The notes under the pieces were generated by a model, which had not been told where the DNA came from, did no database searches, and was given only the letters and a program-made list of their open reading frames with translations. DNA of 64,000 bases, taken from assembly GCA_031291235.1 (NCBI GenBank), contig JARLJL010000009.1:372208-436207 (forward strand), in the 5' to 3' direction. Positions 1 through 7,701 of this stretch are shown in pieces (the stretch's first letter is position 1; each line of letters opens with the position of its first letter). This stretch comes from Sulfuriferula sp. (GTDB lineage: Bacteria; Pseudomonadota; Gammaproteobacteria; Burkholderiales; Sulfuriferulaceae). A program made the position numbers and the translations under genes.

Positions 1-314
1 AAATCGAAAAACTGATCCAGCCACACATAAGTCAGAAAATGCAAACAGGCGTAGAAAAAGCTGAACAGCCCCAGCATGCGCCGCACCCGGATCAGGCTGT
101 GCCAGCCGGTCAATTGACGCAACGGCGTTACCGTCAGTGTCAACATCAGACCGACCAGCGTCCAGGTCCCGGTGGAATGGGTGATGAATTCGATCGGGTT
201 GGTCCCCAGTCCACCGCTCAGCCCCAGAAATATCAGGCGCAGCAGCGGGAAACACGCCAGCAGGAATACGGCCGCCTTGAGCCGACGTATCTGCGCCGCC
301 GATGCCGCCGTCAT
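1..314 (-). CDS. msrQ: MsrQ, heme-binding membrane subunit of the MsrPQ repair system (partial, cut at window edge)
   Basis: The minus-strand reading from ATG at 314 gives about 104 residues of a membrane protein. It has an N-terminal hydrophobic segment, then NPIEFITHSTGTWTL near residue 40 and a FSFFYACLHFLTYVW stretch near residue 90, both typical of MsrQ (YedZ), the b-type cytochrome that feeds electrons to periplasmic MsrP. The C-terminal part lies outside the window. Its start codon overlaps the msrP stop (ATGA), so the two are translationally coupled. Family role is established knowledge; the pairing with msrP is directly visible. Confidence 0.93.
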   Translation of the reverse strand, partial: MTAASAAQIRRLKAAVFLLACFPLLRLIFLGLSGGLGTNPIEFITHSTGTWTLVGLMLTLTVTPLRQLTGWHSLIRVRRMLGLFSFFYACLHFLTYVWLDQFFD

Positions 315-1246
315 CAATAGTATTTCCGCAAATCCATGCCGCGATAGAGCTGGGCGATCTGATCGCCGTAGCCGTTAAACAGCAACGTGTCGCGTTTGAA
401 AAAGTCGCCGATGCGGCGCTCCTTGGCCTGACTCCAGCGCGGATGATCGACCGCGGGATTGACGTTGGAATAAAAGCCGTACTCGCTCGGTGCGGCACGT
501 CCCCAGGCCGTCGCCGGCTGGCGGTCGGTAAAGCGGATGCGCACGATGGCTTTGGCGCTCTTGAATCCGTATTTCCACGGCACCACCAACCGTATCGGCG
601 CACCGTTCTGATTCGGCAGCGTCTGTCCGTACAAGCCGACCGCCAATAAAGTCAGCGGATGCATCGCCTCATCCAGCCGCAAGCCTTCCACATACGGCCA
701 ATCCAGCACCGCGCGGCGCTGTCCGGGCATCTGCGCCGGGTCGAGCAAAGTCGTGAATTCGACATATTTGGCGTTACCGGTCGGCTCCGCCTGACGGATC
801 AAACTGGCCAGCGGAAAACCCGTCCACGGAATCACCATCGACCAGCCTTCCACGCAACGCAGCCGATAGATGCGCTCTTCCAGCGGGAAGGCCTTGATCA
901 GCGCGTCGATATCCCACACTTTTGGGTGCTTGATCTCGCCCTCGATACTGACCGTCCACGGCCGGGTTTTCAGGCCTTGCGCATTTTCAGCAGGGTCGGA
1001 TTTGTCGGTGCCGAATTCGTAATAGTTGTTGTAGGTGGTAACGTCCTTGTACGGCGTTTGCGGCTCCGTCGTGCTGTAGCGGCTATTCATTGCCGCCGCC
1101 AAACGCGCACTCGCCTCGCTCACCCCCGGCAACAGCGCCCCGGCAGCGACTGCCGCGCCTGCCTGCATGAACTGGCGGCGGCGCAGGTATAGCGCTTCCG
1201 GCGTGATCTCCGAGGAGGGGATATCGCTGGCGGAACGGATGAGCAT
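314..1246 (-). CDS. msrP: MsrP, periplasmic protein-methionine-sulfoxide reductase, molybdopterin catalytic subunit
   Basis: A 310-residue YedY/MsrP-family enzyme. A twin-arginine signal (RRRQFMQ near residues 22-28, then an Ala-rich hydrophobic stretch ending ASA) directs the folded molybdoenzyme to the periplasm. [19 protein letters not shown] around residues 128-146 carries Cys131, the expected molybdenum ligand. MsrP reduces methionine sulfoxide in oxidised envelope proteins, with electrons from the quinone pool via MsrQ, whose start overlaps this stop. Length is close to the E. coli enzyme. No SigF-like promoter was seen upstream, unlike the second YedY system at 8983. Confidence 0.95.
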   Translation of the reverse strand: MLIRSASDIPSSEITPEALYLRRRQFMQAGAAVAAGALLPGVSEASARLAAAMNSRYSTTEPQTPYKDVTTYNNYYEFGTDKSDPAENAQGLKTRPWTVSIEGEIKHPKVWDIDALIKAFPLEERIYRLRCVEGWSMVIPWTGFPLASLIRQAEPTGNAKYVEFTTLLDPAQMPGQRRAVLDWPYVEGLRLDEAMHPLTLLAVGLYGQTLPNQNGAPIRLVVPWKYGFKSAKAIVRIRFTDRQPATAWGRAAPSEYGFYSNVNPAVDHPRWSQAKERRIGDFFKRDTLLFNGYGDQIAQLYRGMDLRKYY

Positions 1247-1279
1247 AATGAATCTCCTGATTATTTATCGATGCTATTG

Positions 1280-1425
1280 TTGTCCACGAAAAACACGCAA
1301 AGCACAAAAATAAACCACAAACTATTCAATTCTTATGCTGAAACTGCCGCCACGCTCAAGACCTACCTAAACGCATTTGTTTCGTTTTTGCATTTTTTCG
1401 TGCTTTTCGTGTCTTTCGTGGACAA
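1280..1425. repeat. Imperfect inverted repeat built of CACGAAA-type 9-mers between msrP and lysA
   Basis: About 30 bases at 1280-1310 (starting TTGTCCACGAAAAACACG) recur in inverted orientation at about 1394-1425 (ending GTGTCTTTCGTGGACAA), with some 85 bases between. Each arm is a short tandem series of 9-base units of the form CACGAAARR/CACGCAAAG. Arrays of this kind occur dispersed in intergenic DNA of many environmental bacteria; their function is unknown. The element fills most of the 204-base gap separating two minus-strand genes. Confidence 0.7.
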
Positions 1426-1450
1426 AGCACTTTAACCAAGGTTCACCGAA

Positions 1451-2683
1451 TTAGCCCAACACCCGCTCCAGCGCAAACAATGCGGGTATCGTTTCACGCT
1501 CCCGCACCAGCGTCGCCGCACCATCGCGCACCATCACCTCGGCAGCACGCGGACGAGTGTTGTAGTTAGAGCTCATCGACATGCCGTAAGCGCCCGCCGA
1601 CTTGATCGCCAGCAGATCGCCCTGTGCCAGCGCCAGCGGCCGTTCATGGCCGAGGAAGTCGCCGCTCTCGCACACCGGGCCGACAATTTCGTAAATCTCC
1701 GGCGCATCGTCGCGCGGATTGACCGGCACGATGGCGTGATAAGCGTCGTACAAAGCCGGGCGCAGCAGGTCGTTCATTGCCGCATCAACGATGGCAAAAT
1801 TCTTCTCGATGCCCTGTTTCAGATATTCCACCCGCGTCAGCAGCACGCCGGCATTGCCCACTATCGCCCGCCCCGGCTCCACCAGGATAGTCTGATTGCG
1901 ACCTTCAAGCTTGTGCAGCAACGCGCCGAGGTAATCCTGTATCAGTGGTGGGGTTTCATCCTGATAACAGATGCCCAGCCCGCCGCCCAGATCGAGGTGG
2001 TGCAGCACTATGCCTTCCAGCGCGAGCTGATCGACCAGCGCCAGCACGCGATCCAGCGCATCGGCAAATGGCCGCGTCTCGGTCAGCTGCGAACCGATAT
2101 GACAATCGATACCGGTAATATTCAGATGCGGCAGCGTCGCCGCCAACCGATACAGACGCAGCGCATCCTCGTGCGCCACGCCGAATTTATTACCCTTCAG
2201 CCCGGTGGAAATATAAGGGTGGGTCTTCGCATCCACGTCGGGATTGACGCGCAGGCTGACCGGCGCGATCTTGCCCATTTCGCCCGCGACTTCGTTGAGC
2301 CGGTACAGTTCGCTCTCCGATTCCACGTTAAAACACAGGATGCTGTGCGCCAGCGCCAGCCGCATCTCGTCGCTGCTCTTGCCGATGCCGGAAAACACCA
2401 CCTTGCCCGCATCGCCGCCCGCCGCCAGCACACGCTGCAACTCGCCGCCGGAGACGATATCGAACCCCGCGCCGAGACGGGCAAAGATATTCAAAATCGC
2501 CAGTGAAGAGTTGGCCTTTACCGCGTAGCACACCAGATGCTTGCGCGCCTGCAATGCCTGATCGAACGCGGTAAATGCGCCAACCAGACTGGCGTGGTCG
2601 TAGACGTAACAGGGCGTGCCGTAAGTCTCCGCGATATGGTTTAAATCGGCGGCATTAAAGGGGGATAAATCAGTCACATTCAT
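1451..2683 (-). CDS. lysA: Diaminopimelate decarboxylase
   Basis: A 410-residue PLP-dependent enzyme that converts meso-diaminopimelate to L-lysine and CO2, the last step of lysine synthesis. VCYAVKANSS near residue 55 holds the PLP lysine; HIGSQL and the EPGRAIVGNAG and GPVCESGDFLG motifs are those of the fold-type III decarboxylase family. The open frame extends further upstream, but ATG at 2683 begins MNVTDLSPF, matches family N-termini and overlaps the lptM stop by ATGA coupling. It forms an lptM-lysA operon, an arrangement common in proteobacteria. Confidence 0.96.
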   Translation of the reverse strand: MNVTDLSPFNAADLNHIAETYGTPCYVYDHASLVGAFTAFDQALQARKHLVCYAVKANSSLAILNIFARLGAGFDIVSGGELQRVLAAGGDAGKVVFSGIGKSSDEMRLALAHSILCFNVESESELYRLNEVAGEMGKIAPVSLRVNPDVDAKTHPYISTGLKGNKFGVAHEDALRLYRLAATLPHLNITGIDCHIGSQLTETRPFADALDRVLALVDQLALEGIVLHHLDLGGGLGICYQDETPPLIQDYLGALLHKLEGRNQTILVEPGRAIVGNAGVLLTRVEYLKQGIEKNFAIVDAAMNDLLRPALYDAYHAIVPVNPRDDAPEIYEIVGPVCESGDFLGHERPLALAQGDLLAIKSAGAYGMSMSSNYNTRPRAAEVMVRDGAATLVRERETIPALFALERVLG

Positions 2684-2814
2684 GGTTGAGTCGCTTGCGT
2701 TTGAGTCGGTTTTTCGGGAAGATACAATGGGCCTTTGGTGCCGCAGCCCGTCAACGAGAGCAGGGCAGCGCACAAAAGCGCGTGAATAATGTAAGTAATG
2801 GCACGGCGTTGCAT
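2680..2814 (-). CDS. lptM: LptM/YifL-type small lipoprotein
   Basis: This 44-residue protein has a signal peptide ending in the lipobox LTGC, followed by GTKGPLYLP, the hallmark of LptM (formerly YifL). In E. coli this lipoprotein binds and helps mature the LptDE lipopolysaccharide translocon in the outer membrane. ATG at 2814 was chosen because it starts MQRRAITY just before the hydrophobic segment; a longer open frame upstream is the shadow of cyaY. The stop overlaps the lysA start, and cyaY diverges 52 bases away, as in E. coli. Confidence 0.88.
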   Translation of the reverse strand: MQRRAITYIIHALLCAALLSLTGCGTKGPLYLPEKPTQTQATQP

Positions 2815-2866
2815 ATCAATGTCTTTAATAAACGAACACAAACTAAGTCTATCATGAGGGACCGCT

Positions 2867-3184
2867 ATGACCGAAACCGAATTTAACCAGCTCACCGAGG
2901 AAACTTTTCGCCAGATCGAAAACGCGCTGGAAAACGCAGACGGCGATGTCGATTTCGAACTCGCCGCCGGCAACGTCCTTGAAATCGACTGCGGCGCAGG
3001 CGGCAAAATCATCGTCAACCGTCAGGCCGCCATGCATGAAATGTGGGTTGCAGCGAAGTCGGGCGGCTTCCATTATCAATGGACAGACAATGCCTGGCGC
3101 AATTCGCGGGATGGGACGGAGTTGTTGAGCAGTTTGGCGCGGATGATAGAGCAGCAGGGTGGGGGTAGGGTTGAGTTTGGGTGA
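2867..3184 (+). CDS. cyaY: CyaY, bacterial frataxin iron-sulfur cluster assembly regulator
   Basis: A 105-residue protein with the frataxin pattern: an acidic first helix (MTETEFNQLTEETFRQIENAL), a central beta sheet with NVLEIDCGAGGKIIVNRQ, and the WVAAKSGGFHYQW strand pair near residues 62-75. CyaY binds iron and modulates cysteine desulfurase activity in Fe-S cluster assembly in the cytoplasm. Length equals the family norm. It is divergently transcribed from lptM-lysA, a gene pairing conserved across gamma- and betaproteobacteria. Confidence 0.94.
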   Translation: MTETEFNQLTEETFRQIENALENADGDVDFELAAGNVLEIDCGAGGKIIVNRQAAMHEMWVAAKSGGFHYQWTDNAWRNSRDGTELLSSLARMIEQQGGGRVEFG

Positions 3185-3270
3185 ATGCGGCTTCGATCTT
3201 TCTTTTTATTAATTTTAATAAATACCAAATTGGTGTCTATTTCACATTGAAAGTCAAAAGTGGGTAATCC

Positions 3271-4230
3271 ATGGCACTAGGGAAAAGCATTCGAATCTAT
3301 CTTGCTGATGGCGGAGTGACTGGCATTCGTCATGGGGAGATTGTTAATTGGACAGGCCAAGCCATTGCGTGCCCCAGAACGCGCTTCCCGGAACTCAAGG
3401 AGTGGACTGAGGCCAAGCGCCCGGGAATCTATTTCCTGTTCGGCCAAAATGATGAATCTGGGCAAGACTCCGTCTACGTAGGTGAAGCCGAGGTCGTTTT
3501 TGATCGACTGTGCTCACACATAAGTGGCAAAGACTTTTGGACAGAACTTGTTGCATTCACGAGCAAAGACGACAACTTAACCAAAGCGCATGTCCGTTAT
3601 TTAGAGTCTCGACTGGTTTCTTTAGCAAACAGTGCAGGGCGCTATGCTATTGAAAATTCCGCATCTCCGCAGCTTCCCTCTTTGCCAAGGGCTGACCGCG
3701 ATGCGATGGAGGAGTTCATTGGAGGAATTCAAACATTGCTTGGTGTGTTGGGCCACCGTGTTCTTGAGCCATTGGTTGAACGAACGCCTGCCCCCTCAAC
3801 TCATGAGGAAGTGTCCTCACCACAACCCACTATCCAGACCGAGTCGGAACAGCCCACTAGTTTGGCGATGACACCATCACAATCTCAAACATTTCAACTT
3901 CGCGTGAGCAATCTCATCGCGACCGCAGTGCGAACAGATGAAGGGCTAGTAATTCTCGCAAATTCCGAAGCTGCATCCGCTGTCCAGAACAGCCTTTCCG
4001 TTGGCTACCGCGCACTACGCGAGCGACTAATCTCATCAGGTGTCTTGATAGAAAACGGGGCCAAACTCAAGTTTGTAAGAGACCAGCTATTTCGGAGTCC
4101 TTCTCAAGCCGCAGCAATAGTGGTTGGCTACTCGATTAACGGCCGTGACAACTGGCGAACCCCAAACGGGGTAAGCTTCACTGATTTTGAAAACAGGCTG
4201 GCACGCGACGCCTATACCAACAACTCGTAG
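3271..4230 (+). CDS. GIY-YIG nuclease-family protein with C-terminal DUF4357
   Basis: A 319-residue protein. RPGIYFLFG near residue 50 and SVYVGEAE near residue 70 form a GIY-YIG-like pair (VYVG replacing YIG), followed by a basic/acidic helix with YLESRL that could supply the catalytic Glu. A Pro/Ser/Thr-rich linker (about 170-205) leads to a DUF4357 domain (about 210-315, ending near WRTPNGVSFTDFEN). This architecture is known but its role is not; such proteins are often accessory or linked to DNA restriction. Composition appears less GC-rich than its neighbours, and it directly precedes the repeat element at 4317, suggesting an acquired gene. Substrate unknown. Confidence 0.8.
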   Translation: MALGKSIRIYLADGGVTGIRHGEIVNWTGQAIACPRTRFPELKEWTEAKRPGIYFLFGQNDESGQDSVYVGEAEVVFDRLCSHISGKDFWTELVAFTSKDDNLTKAHVRYLESRLVSLANSAGRYAIENSASPQLPSLPRADRDAMEEFIGGIQTLLGVLGHRVLEPLVERTPAPSTHEEVSSPQPTIQTESEQPTSLAMTPSQSQTFQLRVSNLIATAVRTDEGLVILANSEAASAVQNSLSVGYRALRERLISSGVLIENGAKLKFVRDQLFRSPSQAAAIVVGYSINGRDNWRTPNGVSFTDFENRLARDAYTNNS

Positions 4231-4241
4231 CCCGGAGATAA

Positions 4242-4256
4242 CGAGATCAAATCTCG
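4242..4256 (+). terminator. Possible short hairpin after the GIY-YIG gene
   Basis: CGAGAT-CAA-ATCTCG forms a 6-base-pair stem with a 3-base loop, 12 bases after the stop codon and followed by GCTTTTG. The U-tract is weak, so terminator function is only a suggestion. Confidence 0.3.
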
Positions 4257-4316
4257 GCTTTTGTCGATCAGATATACGAGCTTTAATCTGCCTATGCAGC
4301 GAATTTTTAGCCATGT

Positions 4317-4898
4317 CAGGCCGGGGGTTACCCGGCGGCAAGTTACTTTCTCTTGCTTGCACAAGAGAAGGTAACCAAAGAGAAGTGCACCCTGCAGCCT
4401 CGCCCCTGCGGGGTCCCTTCGTCCGAACCGCTCAGACGGGGGCTGCGCAACTCGCCCTGACAGCTTGCACACCCCGCAAGCTGCTGCGGAACTCGAACAG
4501 TGCTCGCCTACCCCTCCCGCCTGAACGGCCCGGACGAAGCGATGCAGAAGGGATTTAAGAGCGTTAATGACGCGAAGTCACGCATGAATGCGTGACGTTT
4601 TTGGGGTGTCCGGGCACAGCCCGGACAAGGGGAGTTGATTTTGTTGTTGGTTGTTAGATTTTGAATTTCCGCTTTTAAATCCCCCTCTCCGCCGCCGAGT
4701 AGCGCAGTCGAGCCGGGGGATGTCGGCGAGGACTGTCTGAGGCCGCAGGCCGAGTTCCGCAGCCGCCCGGATTGACGAGCAACGCAGGGTACCCCGCAGG
4801 GGCGGCGGAACGGGGGGCCTTTCTCTTTGGTTACTTTCTCTTGGGCAAATGTATAAACCGGAGAGAAAGTCACTTGCTGCCGGGCAACCCCCGGCCTG
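4317..4898. repeat. 582-bp non-coding element with 37-bp inverted terminal repeats
   Basis: The ends at 4317-4353 and 4862-4898 are inverted copies matching at 34 of 37 positions (CAGGCCGGGGGTT... against its reverse complement). An inner inverted pair lies at 4362-4385 and 4819-4843 (CAAGAGAAGGTAACCAAAG). The core holds two adjacent near-perfect hairpins at 4577-4596 (stem GTCACGCAT) and 4607-4627 (stem TGTCCGGGC). The intervening GC-rich sequence is also partly self-complementary. Open frames here give low-complexity proteins on both strands and are judged spurious. It fills nearly all of the 776-base gap 4231-5006. Similar sequences recur in many proteobacterial genomes; function is unknown. 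A non-autonomous mobile repeat is an inference. Confidence 0.7.
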
Positions 4899-5006
4899 CC
4901 TCAGCTAAAAGAAGATACGCAGTAGCACTTACCCACTCCCGCCTAACATGCGTCACACGTCCACTTTTGCTACTATCAAGCCACACACCCAACCGCACTC
5001 AGTATC

Positions 5007-5528
5007 ATGACCAATATCAGACTACTAACCCCAGACGACACCCCCCAATACGTCACCATATGGCGCAAGGCCCTGGTCGAACAAGCTGAATATTTCCGCA
5101 TCGCTCTGGCGGACAACCCCGCACAAGACATCCCGACCCGATTCGGCAATGACAGTTTCACGCTCGGGGTTTTCAGCAACGGCTCGCTCAAGGGCAGCGT
5201 CAGCATAGAACGCGACTCACGCATCAAATTCCGCCACAAGGCGCTGCTATTCAAAATGTTCGTAGACGGCGAGCTTGCGGGCAAGGGCGTGGGTCGCGCG
5301 TTGATTACGCAGGCGATGGATCTTGCCGCGCAAGTTGACGGGTTGCGGCAACTGTATTTGACCGTGCTGGCCTCCAACCGCCGCGCTATCCATCTGTATA
5401 CGTCGCTCGGCTTTGTCGAATTTGCTCACGAACCGGAAGCCGTCCTGATCGGCGATAGCTATGTCGATGAGATTCAAATGGTCCATTTTCTGAACGGCAA
5501 GCATAGCGAGAAGATATTAAATACTTGA
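5007..5528 (+). CDS. GNAT-family N-acetyltransferase
   Basis: A 173-residue single-domain acetyltransferase. FKMFVDGELAGKGVGRALITQAM (about residues 82-104) contains the acetyl-CoA pyrophosphate loop (Q/R-x-x-G-x-G/A, here GKGVG), and NRRAIHLYTSLGF near 131-143 is the conserved C-terminal motif B region. The substrate cannot be told from sequence; GNAT enzymes acetylate small molecules, antibiotics or protein N-termini. It stands alone between the 582-bp repeat element and an outer-membrane protein gene, with no sign of an operon. Confidence 0.88.
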   Translation: MTNIRLLTPDDTPQYVTIWRKALVEQAEYFRIALADNPAQDIPTRFGNDSFTLGVFSNGSLKGSVSIERDSRIKFRHKALLFKMFVDGELAGKGVGRALITQAMDLAAQVDGLRQLYLTVLASNRRAIHLYTSLGFVEFAHEPEAVLIGDSYVDEIQMVHFLNGKHSEKILNT

Positions 5529-5655
5529 AAAGCGCCGGTTTTCGACTAGATTTCAAGTGCGGCTTGATCATCGCGGGTACGCTATTCGACCAGTGTTAAT
5601 AACGCAAATCGTCGTTTAACCCGGACGCGTGGCAACTTACAAAAGAAAGCATAAT

Positions 5656-6252
5656 ATGAACAGCAAAATCGGGATACTCGCGTTACTTTCTGCCCTGAAC
5701 TCGCCGGCCATGGCAGCCAATTTCTATGCTGCTGTCGACATGGGGCAAGCCCGCGCGGGCGATATGTGCAATGGCGACAACTTTGGCGGAGCCACTAATT
5801 GTTCAACCGGGTCAACGGCTTACCGCATAGGCGGCGGTTACCAGTTCACGCCAAATTACGGGATCGAGCTCAGTTATGCCGATCTGGGCGACATCAATCC
5901 GGTTTCTGCCCCCGCATCCGGCTACTATCAAAACAACTATGCCACGACGGTACAGGCTGCGGTCACGGGAAAGCTGCCTGTGGGTCAGGGATTTTCCCTC
6001 ATAGGCAAGCTGGGTGTGGCGCATACTGAATTCGACGAAAGCTGGGTCAATAACGGGGGGCATTTTTCGGCCAAATCCCGCGACGACAAAGCTGCTTACG
6101 GCATAGGCGCGCAATATGACTTTCGGAATCGTTTTGCGGTGCGCGTACAGTATGAAGACTTCGGCGTGGTTGGAACGCCGGTGGTTGGTCAAACCGGGAC
6201 CGGGGTCAGCAGAGTTACTCTGCTCTCAGCCGGCGTGATCTACAATTTCTAA
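5656..6252 (+). CDS. Outer-membrane beta-barrel protein (OmpA/OmpW-like porin fold)
   Basis: A 198-residue exported protein. The signal peptide MNSKIGILALLSALNSPAMA ends at an AMA-A cleavage site. The mature part alternates amphipathic strands (NFYAAVDMGQA, AYRIGGGYQF, YGIELSYADLG, AVRVQYEDFGVVG) and ends in a terminal aromatic residue (VTLLSAGVIYNF), the usual signal for BAM-dependent barrel insertion. Two cysteines near residues 38 and 50 of the precursor could pair. ATG 5656 was preferred over an upstream frame extension because it begins the signal peptide after an AAAGAAAG stretch. Ligand or pore function unknown. Confidence 0.85.
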   Translation: MNSKIGILALLSALNSPAMAANFYAAVDMGQARAGDMCNGDNFGGATNCSTGSTAYRIGGGYQFTPNYGIELSYADLGDINPVSAPASGYYQNNYATTVQAAVTGKLPVGQGFSLIGKLGVAHTEFDESWVNNGGHFSAKSRDDKAAYGIGAQYDFRNRFAVRVQYEDFGVVGTPVVGQTGTGVSRVTLLSAGVIYNF

Positions 6253-6261
6253 ACGCTGTTC

Positions 6262-6326
6262 GGCGGGTACATCGGGAGCAAGTCCGTAAGATGGGTAGAG
6301 CACAGCGAAACCCATCCATACCCGCC
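6262..6326. repeat. Nested hairpin of a dispersed GATGGGTTTCGCTGTGCTC-type repeat
   Basis: An outer pair GGCGGGTA (6262-6269) / TACCCGCC (6319-6326) encloses an inner stem GATGGGT / ACCCATC (6290-6297 and 6310-6316). The inner sequence GGGTAGAGCACAGCGAAACCC belongs to a REP-like family found in intergenic DNA of many beta- and gammaproteobacteria. It lies between the convergent barrel-protein and nrsF genes and may also work as a bidirectional terminator. Confidence 0.6.
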
Positions 6327-6328
6327 CC

Positions 6329-6964
6329 TTACCACTTCAACAGCATCTTCCCCAACCATACCCCCAGCAACGCCACCGCAATCATCGGCAAATAATGCCA
6401 CTCGATCACGTGCATGATGGAATTGGTCTGCTCCGATAATCGCAAGGTAATGGCACCGATGCTGAACGCCGACAGCATGACCACGGCGCCGGCGGCGCGG
6501 CGATGGGTGCTGGCAAGACGGCGCATGCTGTAGAACATCCAGGCAGCAGGCAGCAAGGCGAGTACAGCGATAGTGAGCGAACACTCGAAGCTATGTACGG
6601 GCGGCGGGGCAGGGGGATTGTCGGCCTGCCAGGCGAGAAAAATCACAGCGACAAACAGCACGAACATGGCAATCGGCGCCAGCACCAGACGGCTGTGCTG
6701 ATACATGTCGGGAAACGCGAGCAGGGTGGCGCTCAACGCCGTGGTGGCGACAATGGCAACCAGCAGCAGCATCTCTGCGACAAACAGACCGTTATGCAAC
6801 GCCGCCGGCAGATCCGGGCGCACACCGAGGAATAGCAGCGACACCACGATATACACCACAGCCACACCCATCCATTTCAGCCACAGACGCAAGGGGCTGG
6901 ACGCCGACTGTACCTGCCCGGCATCGGCTACCAGGCTGGCTATGTGTTTTTCCATTGCATCCAT
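6329..6964 (-). CDS. nrsF: NrsF-family membrane anti-sigma factor (DUF1109)
   Basis: A 211-residue protein with about six membrane segments (near residues 30-48, 60-84, 93-112, 128-147, 157-175 and 190-208) and a short cytoplasmic N-terminus. It matches the DUF1109/NrsF family, which holds its cognate SigF-type ECF sigma factor inactive until an envelope stress is sensed. It starts immediately after the sigma factor stop, so the pair is one operon. Cysteines implicated in sensing in Caulobacter NrsF are not obvious here: only one Cys is seen, near residue 128 in HSFECSLT, so the sensing chemistry may differ. Confidence 0.88.
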   Translation of the reverse strand: MDAMEKHIASLVADAGQVQSASSPLRLWLKWMGVAVVYIVVSLLFLGVRPDLPAALHNGLFVAEMLLLVAIVATTALSATLLAFPDMYQHSRLVLAPIAMFVLFVAVIFLAWQADNPPAPPPVHSFECSLTIAVLALLPAAWMFYSMRRLASTHRRAAGAVVMLSAFSIGAITLRLSEQTNSIMHVIEWHYLPMIAVALLGVWLGKMLLKW

Positions 6965-7504
6965 TTATCTGCTCAATTTCTCTTTTAAAATCCTGTAAGC
7001 TCTGTATGCGGCTACTTTTACCGCAGATTCCTTCATGCCTATCTTCGCCGCAACCTCCTTGGCGGTATAGCCGTCCTGATGCATCATTTCCAGTATCGTC
7101 GCCTGTTTCTCAGGCAGCTGATGCACCTCTCCAATGATTGATTCGTAAGTAAAGTCGGAATTGGTTACATGTTCGGACAAACTATTTTCGACTTCCGATA
7201 ATTCGGTCGCGTCCCTGAGCTGGTCGGCATAGTAACTGCGCAAATAATCCTGCAGCCGAAAATGCGCGATGGCGAATACCCACGGCTTGTATGGACGCTT
7301 GCCGTCGTAGGTGTGGCGAGCCTTATGAATGGAAACGAGAATTTCCTGCAGCAAATCGTCAACATCACCGGGGATGCTCAACCGCTTTGCCAGATAGGGG
7401 CGGACGAAGCGCGCGGTTTCCCGCAACAGCTCGGCATACGCGCGCTTGTCACCGGCTAGCGCCTGTTGCATCAATATTTCCAGAGTCACGGGGGGTTCTG
7501 TCAC
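6965..7504 (-). CDS. sigF: SigF-type ECF RNA polymerase sigma factor
   Basis: A 179-residue sigma-70-family ECF factor. Region 2 spans about residues 14-90 (PGDVDDLLQEILVSIHKARHTYDGKRPYKPWVFAIA), and region 4 spans about 120-175 with helix-turn-helix GYTAKEVAAKIGMKESAVKVAAYRA. The start is GTG at 7504, preceded by GAGG at suitable spacing; an ATG 11 codons later would remove part of the first helix. It is followed directly by nrsF and diverges from the msrA operon, whose promoter carries the SigF-type sequence. Activation by reactive chlorine or similar oxidants is inferred from the Azospira and Caulobacter systems. Confidence 0.9.
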   Translation of the reverse strand: MTEPPVTLEILMQQALAGDKRAYAELLRETARFVRPYLAKRLSIPGDVDDLLQEILVSIHKARHTYDGKRPYKPWVFAIAHFRLQDYLRSYYADQLRDATELSEVENSLSEHVTNSDFTYESIIGEVHQLPEKQATILEMMHQDGYTAKEVAAKIGMKESAVKVAAYRAYRILKEKLSR

Positions 7505-7623
7505 GCCAGCCTCGGTCGGGTTCTGTACAAGCCAGCTTCATTCTACCCGAATCTTCTTGCACATTGAATTAACTCGGATTTTTTAATCCGACGATTCCAT
7601 TGTCAAAAAATTTCGCAGGGTTT

Positions 7624-7649
7624 GTAACCTTTTTTCATCCGGCTGCGAA
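7624..7649 (+). promoter_or_regulatory. Predicted SigF-dependent promoter of the msrA-mrpX operon
   Basis: GTAACC at 7624-7629 and CGAA at 7646-7649 are separated by exactly 16 bases, the arrangement known for Caulobacter SigF promoters. It lies 52 bases upstream of the msrA start and in the correct orientation. No equivalent was found upstream of sigF itself or of msrPQ. A separate dyad TCGGATT-TTTT-AATCCGA lies at 7574-7591 in the same gap. Confidence 0.72.
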
Positions 7650-7701
7650 TCAATGGGCAAACCAGGCTGCATTTAGTGCAAGCCATCATAAGGAGACACC
7701 C

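Noticed and set aside
39-320. Open frame on the plus strand at the left edge
   Set aside because: It is antisense to msrQ, whose minus-strand reading gives clear MsrQ motifs.
1646-2506. 286-codon plus-strand open frame
   Set aside because: It is fully antisense to lysA, with biased composition and no recognisable domain.
4187-4873. Several open frames (about 85-125 codons) on both strands within the 582-bp repeat element
   Set aside because: They encode low-complexity Arg/Pro/Ser-rich peptides across inverted repeats and hairpins; typical spurious annotations of this repeat family.
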